This document shows, piece by piece, positions 1 to 10,206 of a stretch of DNA of 64,000 nt. The notes beneath the pieces are model-generated. The model was not told the DNA's origin. It saw only the letters and a program-made list of their open reading frames with translations, and searched no databases. This DNA comes from Pseudomonas congelans (GTDB lineage: Bacteria; Pseudomonadota; Gammaproteobacteria; Pseudomonadales; Pseudomonadaceae): the NCBI RefSeq assembly GCF_900103225.1, contig NZ_FNJH01000003.1, positions 257,986-321,985 on the forward strand. Reading direction: 5' to 3'. The first letter of the stretch is position 1, and each line of letters opens with the position of its first letter. A program made the position numbers and the translations under genes.

Positions 1-883
1 CGTACAGAGCATTATCGGCACGGCGCAGCAGGCTGTCGGCTGTTTCAGTCGGCAGCAGTGTCGAGCAGCCCAGGCTGACAGTCATGGTCAATGCCGGGCT
101 AAGCTCGCGAAACTCTAGATTTCGCACGGCCTGGCACAGTCGCTGACCAATCAGTTCGGCAGAATCGGCGCCAGTGTTGGACAGAATTACCACGAACTCT
201 TCGCCGCCATAGCGGAACACCCGATCGATATTGCGCAATTGTGCTTTGAGGCTCTGTGCGACGGTTTTCAGCACATCGTCACCGGTGTGATGACCGTATT
301 CATCATTCACTTTCTTGAAGTGGTCGATATCCAGCATCAGCAGGGACAAGGGTTGCTTGTGGCGACGTGAAATCTCGATTTCACGGGCCAGGCCCTGATC
401 CATGGCGATGCGGTTGCCGGTGCTGGTCAGCGGGTCGCGCAGGGCGGTCTGAGTGGCAATGCGGTACAGCAGCGCATTCAGCAAAGGGTACACCAGGCAC
501 ACCAGCAGGGATTCGAGATCGCTCAGTTGACGCGTGTCGAATGGCCTGGAGCCCTGAAACTCCAGTTCGCCGATGCATTTGCCTTCGTGACGCAGATGAA
601 AACTGGCGCTGTCGGATGACATCTCGCCCAGGCGCAGGTGCAAGTCGCTTTCGATATGTCGATACATCAGACCGCTCAATGGCAGGAACCGTTGTACGCC
701 TTGAAAGAACAAGGTCAGTATCCGCTCGGCTTCCAGACTGGTCTGCAATTGTCGCCCAAGCTGGTAGATCAGCTCGGGCAGTGACGGGGGGGGAAGCACG
801 GCGTCAGGTCGATTTCTAAAACCGAGGCGTTGCAGTTCAGCCGTATCGAAGTCGATTGCATGGGTCTGGGTAGGAAAATTCAT
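1..883 (-). CDS. GGDEF diguanylate cyclase (3-prime truncated by window edge)
   Basis: Partial gene reading off the left edge; about 294 residues are present. It likely makes cyclic di-GMP from two GTP. The C-terminal GGDEF domain shows LMLDIDHFKKVND, then the active-site motif GGEEF; five residues before it is RNID, matching the RxxD product-inhibition site, so both catalysis and feedback inhibition look intact. The final visible residues ADNALY are the usual end of the domain, so only a few residues are missing. The N-terminal 150 residues resemble no sensor I can name, and I see no membrane segment. The ATG at 883 follows a GAGGAG ribosome site. It is alone on its strand, 207 bases from the next gene. 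Confidence 0.88.
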   Translation of the reverse strand, partial: MNFPTQTHAIDFDTAELQRLGFRNRPDAVLPPPSLPELIYQLGRQLQTSLEAERILTLFFQGVQRFLPLSGLMYRHIESDLHLRLGEMSSDSASFHLRHEGKCIGELEFQGSRPFDTRQLSDLESLLVCLVYPLLNALLYRIATQTALRDPLTSTGNRIAMDQGLAREIEISRRHKQPLSLLMLDIDHFKKVNDEYGHHTGDDVLKTVAQSLKAQLRNIDRVFRYGGEEFVVILSNTGADSAELIGQRLCQAVRNLEFRELSPALTMTVSLGCSTLLPTETADSLLRRADNALY

Positions 884-1090
884 CTCTTCGCTCCTCAGCA
901 CATATTGCTGGCTTGGCTGGGTTAGAGGGGACGTGGCGCCATTCGGTTCATTTTTGGCCAGACTTATTAAAATCAGTGGTTTAGCTGACGCCATCTCTCT
1001 GACAGTGGCGCCAGATCGGCAATTCATTGACTTTAAAAGCCGCTTGAAACGGCCTTTGTGACGGTTTTTCGTCACAACAGTCTTCTTATG

Positions 1091-1831
1091 TCACTGAGCA
1101 TTCAATGCCTGCCCGTTGATGCCTTTGCTGTCCGGCCCAAGAAGGTACAGATAGACAGGCATGATCTCTTCGGGTGCCGGATTGTTCTGCGGGTTTTCAT
1201 CCGGATAGGCCTGCGCGCGCATGCCGGTCCGGGTTGCGCCCGGGTTGATGCTGTTGGCGCGTACCGTACTGACGCCTTCCAGCTCGTCAGCGAGGGTTTG
1301 CATCAGGCCTTCGGTGGCAAACTTCGACACGCCGTAAGCGCCCCATTGCGCGCGTCCCTTGCGGCCCACGCTGCTGGAGGTGAAGGCTATCGACGCATCC
1401 TCCGAACGCTGAAGCAGCGGCAGCAGTGCCTGAGTGAGCATGAAGGTGGCATTGACGTTGACGTGCATGACCTGCATGAAGTCTTCGCCGGGCAGATGTT
1501 CCACTGAAGTGCGCGGTCCGATGATCGAGGCATTGTGCAGCAGCCCGTCAAGACGGCCGACGGTGCGCTCGATCATGGCTGCCAGGGCGTGGTACTGCGC
1601 AGGGTCGGCGCTCTCCAGATCGAAGGGGATGACCAGCGGCTGCAGCAGACCTGCTGCCTTTATATCGTCATGGACCTGAACCAGGCTGGCTTCGGTCCTG
1701 CCCAGCAGCAACACGGTGGCGCCATGCGCTGCACAGGCTTTGGCGGCTGCGGCACCGATGCCGCGAGCGGCGCCGGTAACCAGAATGATCCGGCCCTTGA
1801 GCAGTTCCGGGTGCGCGGAGTAATCAAACAT
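1091..1831 (-). CDS. yciK: YciK-family short-chain dehydrogenase/reductase
   Basis: A 246-residue SDR oxidoreductase. The N-terminal Rossmann motif TGAARGIG (about residues 19-26), the NAS-type segment HNASIIG, the catalytic serine region TSSSVG and the YGVSK Tyr-Lys pair are all present, so the enzyme should be active with NAD(P)H. The physiological substrate of YciK proteins is not established. It is the last gene of the ubiG-mupP-yciK run, 12 bases after mupP, an order also found in P. aeruginosa. The ATG at 1831 is the natural start because the nucleotide-binding domain begins shortly after it. Length is normal for the family. Confidence 0.9.
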   Translation of the reverse strand: MFDYSAHPELLKGRIILVTGAARGIGAAAAKACAAHGATVLLLGRTEASLVQVHDDIKAAGLLQPLVIPFDLESADPAQYHALAAMIERTVGRLDGLLHNASIIGPRTSVEHLPGEDFMQVMHVNVNATFMLTQALLPLLQRSEDASIAFTSSSVGRKGRAQWGAYGVSKFATEGLMQTLADELEGVSTVRANSINPGATRTGMRAQAYPDENPQNNPAPEEIMPVYLYLLGPDSKGINGQALNAQ

Positions 1832-1843
1832 GTAAAGCCTCGT

Positions 1844-2515
1844 TTAGCAGCTGCACAGTGCGTTATCCAGCACCTTGCGCAATTCCAGCGGATGATCGAC
1901 CACCACGTCGGCGCCCCAGTGATCGGGGTTGTCGTCGGGGTGGATGTAGCCGTAGCGCACCGCGGCGGTTTTAGTGCCGGCGTCGCGCCCGGACTCGATG
2001 TCGCGCAGATCGTCGCCTACGAACAGAACACTGGCCGGGTCCAGGTCAAGCATCCGGCAGGCCAGAATCATCGGTTCCGGGTGTGGCTTGCTGTGTGTGA
2101 CATGGTCAGGGCAGATCAGCAGCGCCGAGCGTTCCGCCAGGCCGAGCCGCTCCATGATGGGCTGAGCAAAGCGCACCGGCTTGTTGGTAACCACTCCCCA
2201 GATCAGGCCGGCCTTTTCGATGTCGGCCAGCAGTTCGTCCATACCGTCGAACAGTTTGCTGTGGACGGCGCAGTCACGCTGATAGCGTTCCAGAAACTCC
2301 AGGCGCAATGCCTCGAATTGTGGATCCTCGGGGGACATCGCAAAGCTGGCCGCGACCATAGCTCTGGCGCCGCCGGAAACTTCGTCGCGGATCAGTTTTT
2401 CCGGCACCGCAGGCATGTTGCGATCGGCAAGCATTGCCTGGGCGATTGCGATGAAGTCCGGTGCGGTGTCGAGCAGGGTGCCGTCCATGTCGAATAAAAC
2501 TGCTCTCAGGCGCAT
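1844..2515 (-). CDS. mupP: N-acetylmuramic acid 6-phosphate phosphatase MupP (HAD family)
   Basis: A 223-residue HAD hydrolase. Motif I is DMDGTLLDT near residue 9, the motif II threonine is in VVTNKP, and motifs III/IV are the SKPHPEP lysine and FVGDDLRD. Pseudomonas proteins at this locus dephosphorylate MurNAc-6-phosphate in the cell-wall recycling bypass that feeds UDP-MurNAc synthesis and affects fosfomycin sensitivity; older annotations call them phosphoglycolate phosphatase. It starts 3 bases after the ubiG stop, indicating translational coupling. Assignment to MupP rather than Gph rests on the ubiG-mupP-yciK synteny, so phosphoglycolate remains an alternative substrate. Confidence 0.85.
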   Translation of the reverse strand: MRLRAVLFDMDGTLLDTAPDFIAIAQAMLADRNMPAVPEKLIRDEVSGGARAMVAASFAMSPEDPQFEALRLEFLERYQRDCAVHSKLFDGMDELLADIEKAGLIWGVVTNKPVRFAQPIMERLGLAERSALLICPDHVTHSKPHPEPMILACRMLDLDPASVLFVGDDLRDIESGRDAGTKTAAVRYGYIHPDDNPDHWGADVVVDHPLELRKVLDNALCSC

Positions 2516-2518
2516 CTG

Positions 2519-3217
2519 TCATGCCTCCCGCAGGGTCTGGATCATGTAGTTGACGCCAACATCGGAGGTCAACTTGTAGTGCTTGGTCAGCGGGTTATAG
2601 GTCAGACCGATGACGTCCTTGACCTGCAGGCCGGCATCACGGCTCCAGGCGCCCAGCTCGGAAGGGCGGATGAATTTCTTGAAGTCGTGGGTGCCGCGCG
2701 GCAGCAGGTTGAGGATGTATTCGGCGCCGACCACGGCGAACAGATAGGCTTTCGGGTTGCGGTTGATGGTCGAGAAGAACACCTGGCCGCCAGGCTTGAC
2801 CATGCGGTAGCAGGCGCGGATCACCGAGGATGGGTCCGGTACGTGCTCGAGCATTTCCAGGCAGGTCACCACATCGTATTGCTCGGGCATTTCTTCGGCC
2901 ATGTCCTCGGCGGTGATCTGCCGGTACTCGACGCTGACACCCGATTCGAGCTGATGCAGCTGTGCGACTGCCAGCGGCGCTTCGCCCATGTCGATGCCAG
3001 TCACCGTCGCGCCGCGCAGGGCCATCGCCTCGCTGAGGATGCCGCCACCGCAGCCGACGTCCAGCACCTTCTTGCCCGCCAGACCGACACGCTCGTCGAT
3101 CCAGTTGACGCGCAGCGGGTTGATGTCATGCAGCGGCTTGAATTCGCTTTCGCGGTCCCACCAGCGATGGGCCAGGGCCTCGAATTTGGCGATTTCTGCG
3201 CGGTCGACGTTGCTCAT
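2519..3217 (-). CDS. ubiG: Ubiquinone biosynthesis O-methyltransferase UbiG
   Basis: A 232-residue SAM-dependent methyltransferase that performs both O-methylations of the ubiquinone ring. The glycine-rich SAM site [10 protein letters not shown] lies near residue 55, with the acidic motif [10 protein letters not shown] and the post-motif [10 protein letters not shown] following. The N-terminal stretch containing [14 protein letters not shown] is characteristic of UbiG. The start [12 protein letters not shown] at 3217 is chosen over an upstream in-frame ATG at 3238 because it matches the family N-terminus. It is first in the operon with mupP and yciK. Confidence 0.95.
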   Translation of the reverse strand: MSNVDRAEIAKFEALAHRWWDRESEFKPLHDINPLRVNWIDERVGLAGKKVLDVGCGGGILSEAMALRGATVTGIDMGEAPLAVAQLHQLESGVSVEYRQITAEDMAEEMPEQYDVVTCLEMLEHVPDPSSVIRACYRMVKPGGQVFFSTINRNPKAYLFAVVGAEYILNLLPRGTHDFKKFIRPSELGAWSRDAGLQVKDVIGLTYNPLTKHYKLTSDVGVNYMIQTLREA

Positions 3218-3302
3218 GGGTGTCCCTCTTGAACTCAAAATTCTTTTTCATCAGTCAGACTTATAGATAAGCCTGACTGGCATGTGTTCGGTCCGAATCG
3301 AA

Positions 3303-4634
3303 TTATTCGGCTTTACCGGAAATACGTTGACCCCACGCAATCGCGGTATCGCGCAGTGCGTGTTCATCCATACGGGTCAGTTGGCGAGCGTCGAGCAATT
3401 GCTTGCCGGCCACCCAGACATGGCTCACGCAATCGCGGCCAGTGGCATATATAAGTTGCGATACCGGGTCGTAGACTGGCTGCTGGGCCAGACCCGACAG
3501 GTCGAAAGCAACCATATCCGCCGCCTTGCCGATCTCCAGCGAGCCGGTCTCGGCCTGAATACCCAGGGCGCGCGCGCCATTCAGCGTCGCCATACGCAGC
3601 GCGCGGTGTGCATCCAGCGCCGTGGCCGAGCCGTCGACAGCCTTGGCCAGCAAGGCGGCAGTGCGGGTTTCGCCGAGCAGGTCCAGGTCATTGTTGCTGG
3701 CGGCGCCGTCGGTGCCCACTGCAACGTTCACGCCGGCCTGCCACAGTCGTTCGACCGGGCAGAAACCGCTGGCCAGCTTGAGATTGGATTCGGGGCAATG
3801 AATAACGTTGGTATTGCTTTCCACCAGCAGGGCCAGATCATCGTCGCTGATCTGCGTCATGTGCACGGCCTGGAAGCGAGGTCCGAGCATGCCCAGCCGG
3901 TTGAGGCGGGCGAGGGGGCGTTCCTGGCGCTGTTCGACAGCCTGCTCGACTTCAAATGCGGTCTCGTGGACGTGCATCTGGATCATGGCGTCCAGTTCGT
4001 CGGCGATAACCCGGACCTTCTCCAGGTTCTCGTCGCCCACGGTATAGGGCGCATGCGGGCCGAAGGCGATCTTGATGCGTGGATGGTGGGCAAGGTCGTT
4101 GAACAGTTCGATGCCGTTGTGCAGGGCTTCAGCCGTGGTGTGGGCGCCTGGAATCGGAAAATCCAGCACCGGGACGGTGATCTGCGCGCGCATGCCGCTG
4201 ACGTGGACGCGTTCGGCGGCCACTTTGGGGTAGAAATACATATCGGAGAAACAGGTGATGCCGCCCTTGAGCTGTTCGGCGATGGCCAGATCGGTGCCGT
4301 CACGCACGAAGTCTTCATCGACCCACTTGCCTTCGGCAGGCCAGATATGGTCCTGCAGCCAGGTCATCAGTGGCAGATCGTCGGCCAGCCCGCGAAACAG
4401 GGTCATCGCCGCATGGCCATGGGCGTTGATCAGGCCGGGGCTGAGCAGCATGCCGGGCAGTTCCTGAACCTGCACGGCGTTTTGCCGCAGCGCTTCGGCG
4501 CGTGGGCCTATATAGACGATACAGCCATCGCGAATGCCGATGCCGTGGTCCTTGAGCACGACGCCTGCGGGCTCGACCGGCACCAGCCAGGCGGGCAGGA
4601 GCAAAAGGTCGAGCGGTGCTGTAGCGTTCGGCAT
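3303..4634 (-). CDS. mtaD: 5-methylthioadenosine/S-adenosylhomocysteine deaminase (amidohydrolase)
   Basis: A 443-residue TRZ/ATZ-type amidohydrolase. Metal ligands are visible in the N-terminal NAHGH motif, the MHVHET histidines, the central HMTQ histidine and the late [10 protein letters not shown] aspartate. In Pseudomonas this enzyme deaminates methylthioadenosine to methylthioinosine, the organism's route into the methionine salvage pathway in place of direct nucleosidase cleavage. The divergent neighbour 120 bases away is mtnA, the next salvage isomerase, which supports this substrate over atrazine-like or guanine compounds. Length and motifs are complete. Confidence 0.88.
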   Translation of the reverse strand: MPNATAPLDLLLLPAWLVPVEPAGVVLKDHGIGIRDGCIVYIGPRAEALRQNAVQVQELPGMLLSPGLINAHGHAAMTLFRGLADDLPLMTWLQDHIWPAEGKWVDEDFVRDGTDLAIAEQLKGGITCFSDMYFYPKVAAERVHVSGMRAQITVPVLDFPIPGAHTTAEALHNGIELFNDLAHHPRIKIAFGPHAPYTVGDENLEKVRVIADELDAMIQMHVHETAFEVEQAVEQRQERPLARLNRLGMLGPRFQAVHMTQISDDDLALLVESNTNVIHCPESNLKLASGFCPVERLWQAGVNVAVGTDGAASNNDLDLLGETRTAALLAKAVDGSATALDAHRALRMATLNGARALGIQAETGSLEIGKAADMVAFDLSGLAQQPVYDPVSQLIYATGRDCVSHVWVAGKQLLDARQLTRMDEHALRDTAIAWGQRISGKAE

Positions 4635-4754
4635 GAGAAGGTTTCCATCGTTTATTACGTTGATGACGAAGTATACCCGAGCGTCTTCGCAGGCGGCTCG
4701 CTATAATCAGCGGCTTTTGATGCTGGGTTTCGGATGTTCAAGATGGAGTTGGCG

Positions 4755-5831
4755 ATGCGCGATCGAATGTTGGCTGCGGAGAAAGTTAAGGCCATCGATT
4801 GGCGGGACGACGCTCTGTACCTGCTGGACCAGCGGGTACTGCCGTTCGAGGAAGTCTGGCACCGCTATACCACCGCCGAGGGAGTCGCCGAAGCGATTCG
4901 CACGATGGTCGTGCGCGGGGCGCCGGCCATCGGCATCAGTGCCGCCTATGGTGCGGTGCTGGCCGCACGTGCGCGTATCGCGCAAGGTGCAGACTGGTAT
5001 CCGGCGCTGGAAGAGGACATGCAGTTGCTGGCCGATTCACGCCCGACGGCAGTGAACCTGTTCTGGGCGCTGAACCGGATGCGTGATCGTCTGATGCGCG
5101 TGAAGGATGGCGATGACCCGCTGGCAGCCCTCGAGGCCGAAGCCGTGGCTATTCACCTGAGCGACCGCGAGGCCAATCTGACCATGGCGCAGCTGGGTGC
5201 CGACCTGATCCGCAAGCATCAAGGCAACCTGCAGACGGTGCTCACCCACTGCAATACCGGGGCGCTGGCCACGGGCGGCTTCGGCACGGCGCTTGGCGTG
5301 ATTCGCGCGGCGCATCTGGAAGGCATGATCGAACGGGTCTACGCCGACGAAACCCGGCCCTGGCTGCAGGGCTCGCGGCTGACCGCATGGGAACTGGCCA
5401 ATGAAGGCATCCCGGTGACCCTGAACGCAGATTCCGCCGCCGCGCACCTGATGCGCACCAAGGGCATCACCTGGGTCATCGTCGGCGCCGACCGCATCAC
5501 CGCCAACGGCGACGTTGCTAACAAGATCGGCACCTATCAGCTAGCCGTCGCCGCCATGCACCACGGGGTGCGCTTCATGGTGGTGGCGCCGAGCTCGACC
5601 ATCGACATGGACATGGCCAGTGGCGACGACATCATCATTGAAGAACGTGACGGCCGCGAACTGCTCGAAGTGGGCGGTCAGCGGGTCGGTGCCGAGGTCG
5701 AGGCCTTCAACCCGGTGTTCGATGTGACGCCGGCAGACCTGATCGATGCCATCGTGACCGAAAAGGGCATTGTCGAACGCCCCGATACCGCACGCATGGC
5801 GCAATTGATGAGCCGTAAACACCTTCACTGA
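4755..5831 (+). CDS. mtnA: S-methyl-5-thioribose-1-phosphate isomerase
   Basis: A 358-residue aldose-ketose isomerase of the eIF2B-alpha-related MtnA family. It converts methylthioribose-1-phosphate to methylthioribulose-1-phosphate in methionine salvage. Visible motifs are VVRGAPAIG near residue 48, the catalytic cysteine in HCNTGALAT, and the catalytic aspartate region [19 protein letters not shown]. The start [16 protein letters not shown] at 4755 fits the family; an upstream ATG at 4734 would add seven uncharacteristic residues. It is divergent from mtaD and probably shares a control region of about 120 bases with it. Confidence 0.93.
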   Translation: MRDRMLAAEKVKAIDWRDDALYLLDQRVLPFEEVWHRYTTAEGVAEAIRTMVVRGAPAIGISAAYGAVLAARARIAQGADWYPALEEDMQLLADSRPTAVNLFWALNRMRDRLMRVKDGDDPLAALEAEAVAIHLSDREANLTMAQLGADLIRKHQGNLQTVLTHCNTGALATGGFGTALGVIRAAHLEGMIERVYADETRPWLQGSRLTAWELANEGIPVTLNADSAAAHLMRTKGITWVIVGADRITANGDVANKIGTYQLAVAAMHHGVRFMVVAPSSTIDMDMASGDDIIIEERDGRELLEVGGQRVGAEVEAFNPVFDVTPADLIDAIVTEKGIVERPDTARMAQLMSRKHLH

Positions 5832-5835
5832 TGCT

Positions 5836-5884
5836 CACAGGTCCGACCCATTGCCGCTGTGCAATGCGGCTGGGCGGGCCTGTA
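5836..5884 (+). terminator. Long interrupted hairpin after mtnA
   Basis: Five bases past the mtnA stop lies a compound stem: CACAGG/CCTGT outer pairs, CCCA/TGGG middle pairs (5847-5850 with 5871-5874) and GCCGC/GCGGC inner pairs around an 8-base loop. There is no strong T tract, so it may stabilise the 3-prime end of the message rather than terminate intrinsically. Confidence 0.45.
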
Positions 5885-6135
5885 AGCGTTTCTCAGGCGT
5901 GTTATGCGTCTGTGGCTCGCTTTCAGCGCCTGCAAAGGATGTGAGCGCCTCGGCGATTGTGGTAATATCCGGCGGTTATCGGGGACACTGATTGTGGTCA
6001 CCCACGCTGCGTAGATTCATGGCATAACTCGTTGATTTGTCGTAAGTCGCTGCCCTGCACATGCTGGCAGCGGCGAGCTTCGTATACCCCGAATGGGTTT
6101 GCGAGGTTTCACCAGAAAAAGGAATCAGGCTTCTC
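5885..6135 (+). promoter_or_regulatory. gyrA upstream region
   Basis: About 250 non-coding bases after the mtnA hairpin and before gyrA. A TGGTAATAT stretch near 5960 could be a -10 element, but I cannot place a confident -35. The ribosome site is weak: the bases before the ATG at 6136 read CAGGCTTCTC. No gene is visible here. Long upstream regions are common for gyrA, whose transcription responds to supercoiling, but no specific element can be shown. Confidence 0.35.
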
Positions 6136-8916
6136 ATGGGCGAACTGGCCAAAGAAATCCTCCCGGTCAATATCGAAGACGAGCTGAAGCAGTCCTACCT
6201 CGACTACGCAATGAGCGTAATCGTCGGTCGGGCACTGCCCGATGCGCGCGACGGCTTGAAGCCCGTGCACCGGCGCGTGTTGTTCGCAATGAGCGAGCTG
6301 GGTAACGACTGGAACAAGCCGTACAAGAAATCCGCCCGTGTGGTTGGTGACGTGATCGGTAAGTATCACCCGCACGGCGATACGGCTGTGTACGACACCA
6401 TCGTTCGTATGGCTCAGCCATTCTCGCTGCGCTACCTGCTGGTAGACGGTCAGGGCAACTTCGGTTCGGTCGACGGCGACAACGCGGCCGCCATGCGATA
6501 CACCGAAGTGCGCATGACCAAGCTGGCGCACGAGCTGCTGGCCGACCTGCACAAGGAAACCGTGGACTGGGTGCCGAACTACGACGGCACCGAGATGATC
6601 CCGGCGGTGATGCCGACCCGTATTCCCAACCTGCTGGTCAACGGCTCCAGCGGTATCGCCGTGGGCATGGCGACCAACATTCCGCCGCACAACCTCGGTG
6701 AAGTCATCGACGGTTGCCTGGCGCTGATCGACAACCCCGAGTTGACGGTCGACGAGTTGATGCAATACATCCCCGGCCCGGATTTCCCGACTGCCGCGAT
6801 CATCAACGGTCGCGCCGGCATCATCGAAGCCTATCGTACGGGCCGCGGACGCATTTATATGCGTGCGCGCTCCATCGTCGAAGACATCGACAAGGTCGGC
6901 GGTCGCCAGCAGATCGTCATCACCGAGCTGCCTTACCAGCTGAACAAGGCGCGTCTGATCGAGAAGATCGCCGAGCTGGTCAAGGAAAAGAAACTCGAAG
7001 GCATCACCGAACTGCGCGACGAGTCCGACAAGGACGGTATGCGCGTGGTCATCGAGCTGCGTCGTGGCGAAGTGCCTGAGGTTATCCTCAACAACCTTTA
7101 CGCCCAGACCCAGCTGCAAAGCGTTTTCGGTATCAACATCGTTGCCCTGATCGATGGTCGCCCGCGCATCCTGAACCTCAAGGACCTGCTGGAAGCCTTC
7201 GTTCGTCACCGCCGCGAAGTGGTTACCCGCCGTACCGTGTTTGAACTGCGCAAGGCGCGCGAACGTGGCCACATCCTTGAAGGTCAGGCGGTTGCGCTGT
7301 CCAACATCGACCCGGTCATTGCCCTCATCAAGGCCTCTCCGACGCCTGCCGAAGCCAAGGAAGCGCTGATCAAGACGCCTTGGGAATCGAGCGCAGTGGT
7401 CGAGATGGTCGAGCGTGCCGGTGCCGATTCGTGCCGCCCCGAGAACCTCGATCCGCAATACGGTCTGCGTGAAGGCAAGTATTTCCTGTCTCCGGAACAG
7501 GCTCAGGCCATTCTGGAATTGCGTCTGCACCGCCTGACCGGTCTGGAGCACGAGAAGCTGCTGGGCGAATACCAGGAGATCCTCAATCAGATCGGCGAGT
7601 TGATCCGCATCCTGAACAGCGCCACGCGCCTGATGGAAGTGATCCGCGAAGAACTGGAACTGATCCGCTCCGAATACGGCGATGCCCGTCGCACCGAGAT
7701 TCTCGATGCACGTCTGGACCTGACGCTGGGTGACCTGATCACCGAAGAAGAGCGTGTGGTGACCATTTCCCACGGCGGCTATGCCAAGACTCAGCCATTG
7801 GCGGTCTATCAGGCTCAGCGTCGTGGTGGCAAGGGCAAGTCGGCCACCGGCATCAAGGATGAGGACTACATCGCTCACCTGCTGGTCGCCAACAGCCACA
7901 CCACGCTGCTGATGTTCTCCAGCAAGGGCAAGGTCTACTGGCTCAAGACGTACGAGATCCCGGAAGCGTCCCGCGCTGCTCGTGGTCGTCCGCTGGTCAA
8001 CCTGTTGCCGTTGAGCGACGGCGAATACATCACCACCATGCTGCCGGTCGACCTCGAAGCCATGCGCAAGCGTGCCGATGAGGAAGGCGAGGCGCTGGAA
8101 GGCGAGCTGGACGACGCGGAAAACAGCAGCGAGAGCGAAGAAGAGCGCAAGGCCCGTATCAAGGCTGCCGACAAGAAGAAGGCTCCGTTCATCTTCATGT
8201 CCACCGCCAACGGTACCGTCAAGAAGACCCCGCTGGTTGCATTCAGCCGTCAGCGCAGCTCGGGCCTAATCGCCCTTGAGCTGGACGAGGGCGACATCCT
8301 GATCTCTGCGGCCATTACCGATGGCGAACAGGAAATCATGCTGTTCTCCGACGGTGGCAAGGTGACCCGCTTCAAGGAATCCGATGTGCGCGCCATGGGC
8401 CGTACCGCTCGCGGTGTTCGTGGCATGCGTCTGCCAGAAGGGCAAAAGCTGATTTCGATGCTGATCCCGGAAGAAGGCAGCCAGATTCTTACCGCTTCCG
8501 AGCGTGGCTACGGCAAGCGTACGGCCATTTCCGAGTTCCCCGAGTACAAGCGTGGCGGTCAGGGTGTTATTGCCATGGTCAGCAACGAGCGTAACGGCCG
8601 TCTGGTCGGCGCGGTTCAGGTGCTCGATGGCGAAGAAATCATGCTGATTTCCGACCAGGGCACGCTGGTTCGTACCCGCGTCGGTGAAGTGTCGAGTCTG
8701 GGTCGTAACACCCAGGGCGTTACCCTGATCAAGCTGGCCAGCGACGAGAAACTGGTCGGTCTGGAGCGTGTTCAGGAGCCGTCGGAAGTCGAAGGCGAAG
8801 AGCTTGAGGGCGAAGAGGTTGTCGACGGCGTGATCGTCGATGTTGCTGAAGTGGACGATGCCGGTGAAGACCTGCAGGCGGATGCTGCGTCAGACGAAGA
8901 CGAACCACAGAACTAA
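6136..8916 (+). CDS. gyrA: DNA gyrase subunit A
   Basis: A 926-residue type II topoisomerase subunit that introduces negative supercoils together with GyrB. The catalytic tyrosine is Y122 in [10 protein letters not shown]. Quinolone-determining positions are T83 and D87 (HGDTAVYD), the wild-type state in Pseudomonas. The C-terminal wrapping domain carries the GyrA box QRRGGKG. Compared with enterobacterial GyrA there is an acidic then basic insertion around residues 645-685 and an acidic tail rich in Glu and Asp over the last 45 residues. The start [17 protein letters not shown] at 6136 is the family start; an upstream in-frame ATG at 6061 is not conserved in character. Confidence 0.97.
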   Translation: MGELAKEILPVNIEDELKQSYLDYAMSVIVGRALPDARDGLKPVHRRVLFAMSELGNDWNKPYKKSARVVGDVIGKYHPHGDTAVYDTIVRMAQPFSLRYLLVDGQGNFGSVDGDNAAAMRYTEVRMTKLAHELLADLHKETVDWVPNYDGTEMIPAVMPTRIPNLLVNGSSGIAVGMATNIPPHNLGEVIDGCLALIDNPELTVDELMQYIPGPDFPTAAIINGRAGIIEAYRTGRGRIYMRARSIVEDIDKVGGRQQIVITELPYQLNKARLIEKIAELVKEKKLEGITELRDESDKDGMRVVIELRRGEVPEVILNNLYAQTQLQSVFGINIVALIDGRPRILNLKDLLEAFVRHRREVVTRRTVFELRKARERGHILEGQAVALSNIDPVIALIKASPTPAEAKEALIKTPWESSAVVEMVERAGADSCRPENLDPQYGLREGKYFLSPEQAQAILELRLHRLTGLEHEKLLGEYQEILNQIGELIRILNSATRLMEVIREELELIRSEYGDARRTEILDARLDLTLGDLITEEERVVTISHGGYAKTQPLAVYQAQRRGGKGKSATGIKDEDYIAHLLVANSHTTLLMFSSKGKVYWLKTYEIPEASRAARGRPLVNLLPLSDGEYITTMLPVDLEAMRKRADEEGEALEGELDDAENSSESEEERKARIKAADKKKAPFIFMSTANGTVKKTPLVAFSRQRSSGLIALELDEGDILISAAITDGEQEIMLFSDGGKVTRFKESDVRAMGRTARGVRGMRLPEGQKLISMLIPEEGSQILTASERGYGKRTAISEFPEYKRGGQGVIAMVSNERNGRLVGAVQVLDGEEIMLISDQGTLVRTRVGEVSSLGRNTQGVTLIKLASDEKLVGLERVQEPSEVEGEELEGEEVVDGVIVDVAEVDDAGEDLQADAASDEDEPQN

Positions 8917-9120
8917 GCGGTAACGTAAATCAGGTAAGGGCTGGCTCGTCTGTGCATGCATCTGCATTCCAGGCAAGTCCAGCCCTTGCGGCATTCGGCC
9001 AGCCCGGCGGCCGGAGCAAAATTCCCGCAAGGAGCTGCCAGTCGCTGCGGCGTCTGTCTGCTCGTGGCAAGCAACCAGAAACAAGCGCATACAGACCCAA
9101 CGTATTTGACGAGAGTGGAT

Positions 9121-10206
9121 ATGAGCAAGCGAGCCTTTAACTTCTGCGCAGGTCCTGCTGCGCTTCCTGAAGCTGTTCTGCTGCGTGCCCAGGCGGAACT
9201 CCTCGACTGGCACGGCAAAGGCCTTTCCGTCATGGAAATGAGCCACCGCAGCGATGAGTTTGTCTCCATTGCCACCAAGGCCGAGCAGGATCTGCGTGAC
9301 CTGCTGTCCATTCCTTCGAATTACAAGGTGTTGTTCCTGCAAGGCGGTGCCAGCCAGCAGTTCGCCCAGGTTGCGCTGAACCTGCTGCCTGAAAACGGCA
9401 AGGCCGACTACATCGACACCGGTATCTGGTCGCAGAAGGCTATCGACGAGGCGTCGCGCTACGGCGCGATCAACGTCGCGGCCAGCGCCAAGGCCTACGA
9501 TTACTTTGCCATTCCCGGCCAGAATGAGTGGAAGCTGTCCAAAGACGCGGCTTACGTCCACTACGCGCCAAACGAAACCATTGGCGGCCTGGAATTCAAC
9601 TGGATTCCGGAAACCGGCGACGTGCCTCTGGTAGCCGACATGTCTTCGGACATCCTCTCGCGTCCGCTGGATATCTCGCGTTTCGGCATGATCTACGCCG
9701 GTGCCCAGAAGAACATCGGCCCCAGTGGCATCGTGGTGGTGATCATTCGCGAAGACCTGCTGGGCCGCGCACGCTCGCTGTGCCCGACCATGCTCGACTA
9801 CAAGGTCGCTGCCGACAATGGCTCTATGTACAACACGCCGCCGACCCTCGCCTGGTACCTGTCCGGGCTGGTCTTCGAATGGCTGAAAGAGCAGGGCGGT
9901 GTCGAAGCGATCGGCAAGCGCAACGAAATCAAGCAGCGCACGCTGTATGACTTCATTGACGCCAGCGAGCTGTACAGCAATCCGATCAACAAGCCTGATC
10001 GTTCGTGGATGAACGTGCCGTTCCGTCTGGCTGACGATCGTCTCGACAAGCCGTTCCTTGCCGGTGCCGATGCAAACGGGCTGCTCAACCTCAAGGGCCA
10101 TCGCTCGGTGGGCGGCATGCGTGCCTCCATCTACAACGCAATCGATATCAACGCCATCAACGCGCTGGTGGCCTACATGAAAGACTTCGAGAAGGAGCAC
10201 GGCTGA
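9121..10206 (+). CDS. serC: Phosphoserine aminotransferase
   Basis: A 361-residue class V aminotransferase using PLP. It converts 3-phosphohydroxypyruvate to phosphoserine in serine synthesis and also acts in PLP synthesis. The N-terminus begins KRAFNFCAGPAALPE, typical of SerC, and the PLP lysine lies in YAGAQKNIGPSG near residue 198. The ATG at 9121 follows GAGAGTGGAT. The stop overlaps the pheA start (TGATG), so the pair is translationally coupled, opening the serC-pheA-tyrA-cmk-rpsA run. Confidence 0.96.
   Translation: MSKRAFNFCAGPAALPEAVLLRAQAELLDWHGKGLSVMEMSHRSDEFVSIATKAEQDLRDLLSIPSNYKVLFLQGGASQQFAQVALNLLPENGKADYIDTGIWSQKAIDEASRYGAINVAASAKAYDYFAIPGQNEWKLSKDAAYVHYAPNETIGGLEFNWIPETGDVPLVADMSSDILSRPLDISRFGMIYAGAQKNIGPSGIVVVIIREDLLGRARSLCPTMLDYKVAADNGSMYNTPPTLAWYLSGLVFEWLKEQGGVEAIGKRNEIKQRTLYDFIDASELYSNPINKPDRSWMNVPFRLADDRLDKPFLAGADANGLLNLKGHRSVGGMRASIYNAIDINAINALVAYMKDFEKEHG

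Noticed and set aside
1021..1060. Hairpin-like AAAGCCG...CGGCCTTT as terminator of yciK
   Set aside because: The stem has a bulge and lacks a T tract in the correct direction, so it is too weak to list as a feature.
4635..4754. SAM or SAH riboswitch before methionine salvage genes mtaD and mtnA
   Set aside because: The gap is only 120 bases and shows no conserved riboswitch core or terminator-antiterminator pair.
6109..7899. Open frame of about 600 codons antisense to gyrA, and similar long antisense frames across rpsA, sagS, mtaD, deaD, and the permease/ATPase genes
   Set aside because: Each mirrors a strongly supported gene in GC-rich DNA. The translations show no domain, have no ribosome site, and are rich in Arg, His and Gln as expected for reverse-complement shadows.
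6136..8916. Quinolone-resistance change in GyrA
   Set aside because: T83 and D87 are the normal Pseudomonas residues, so no resistance substitution is seen.
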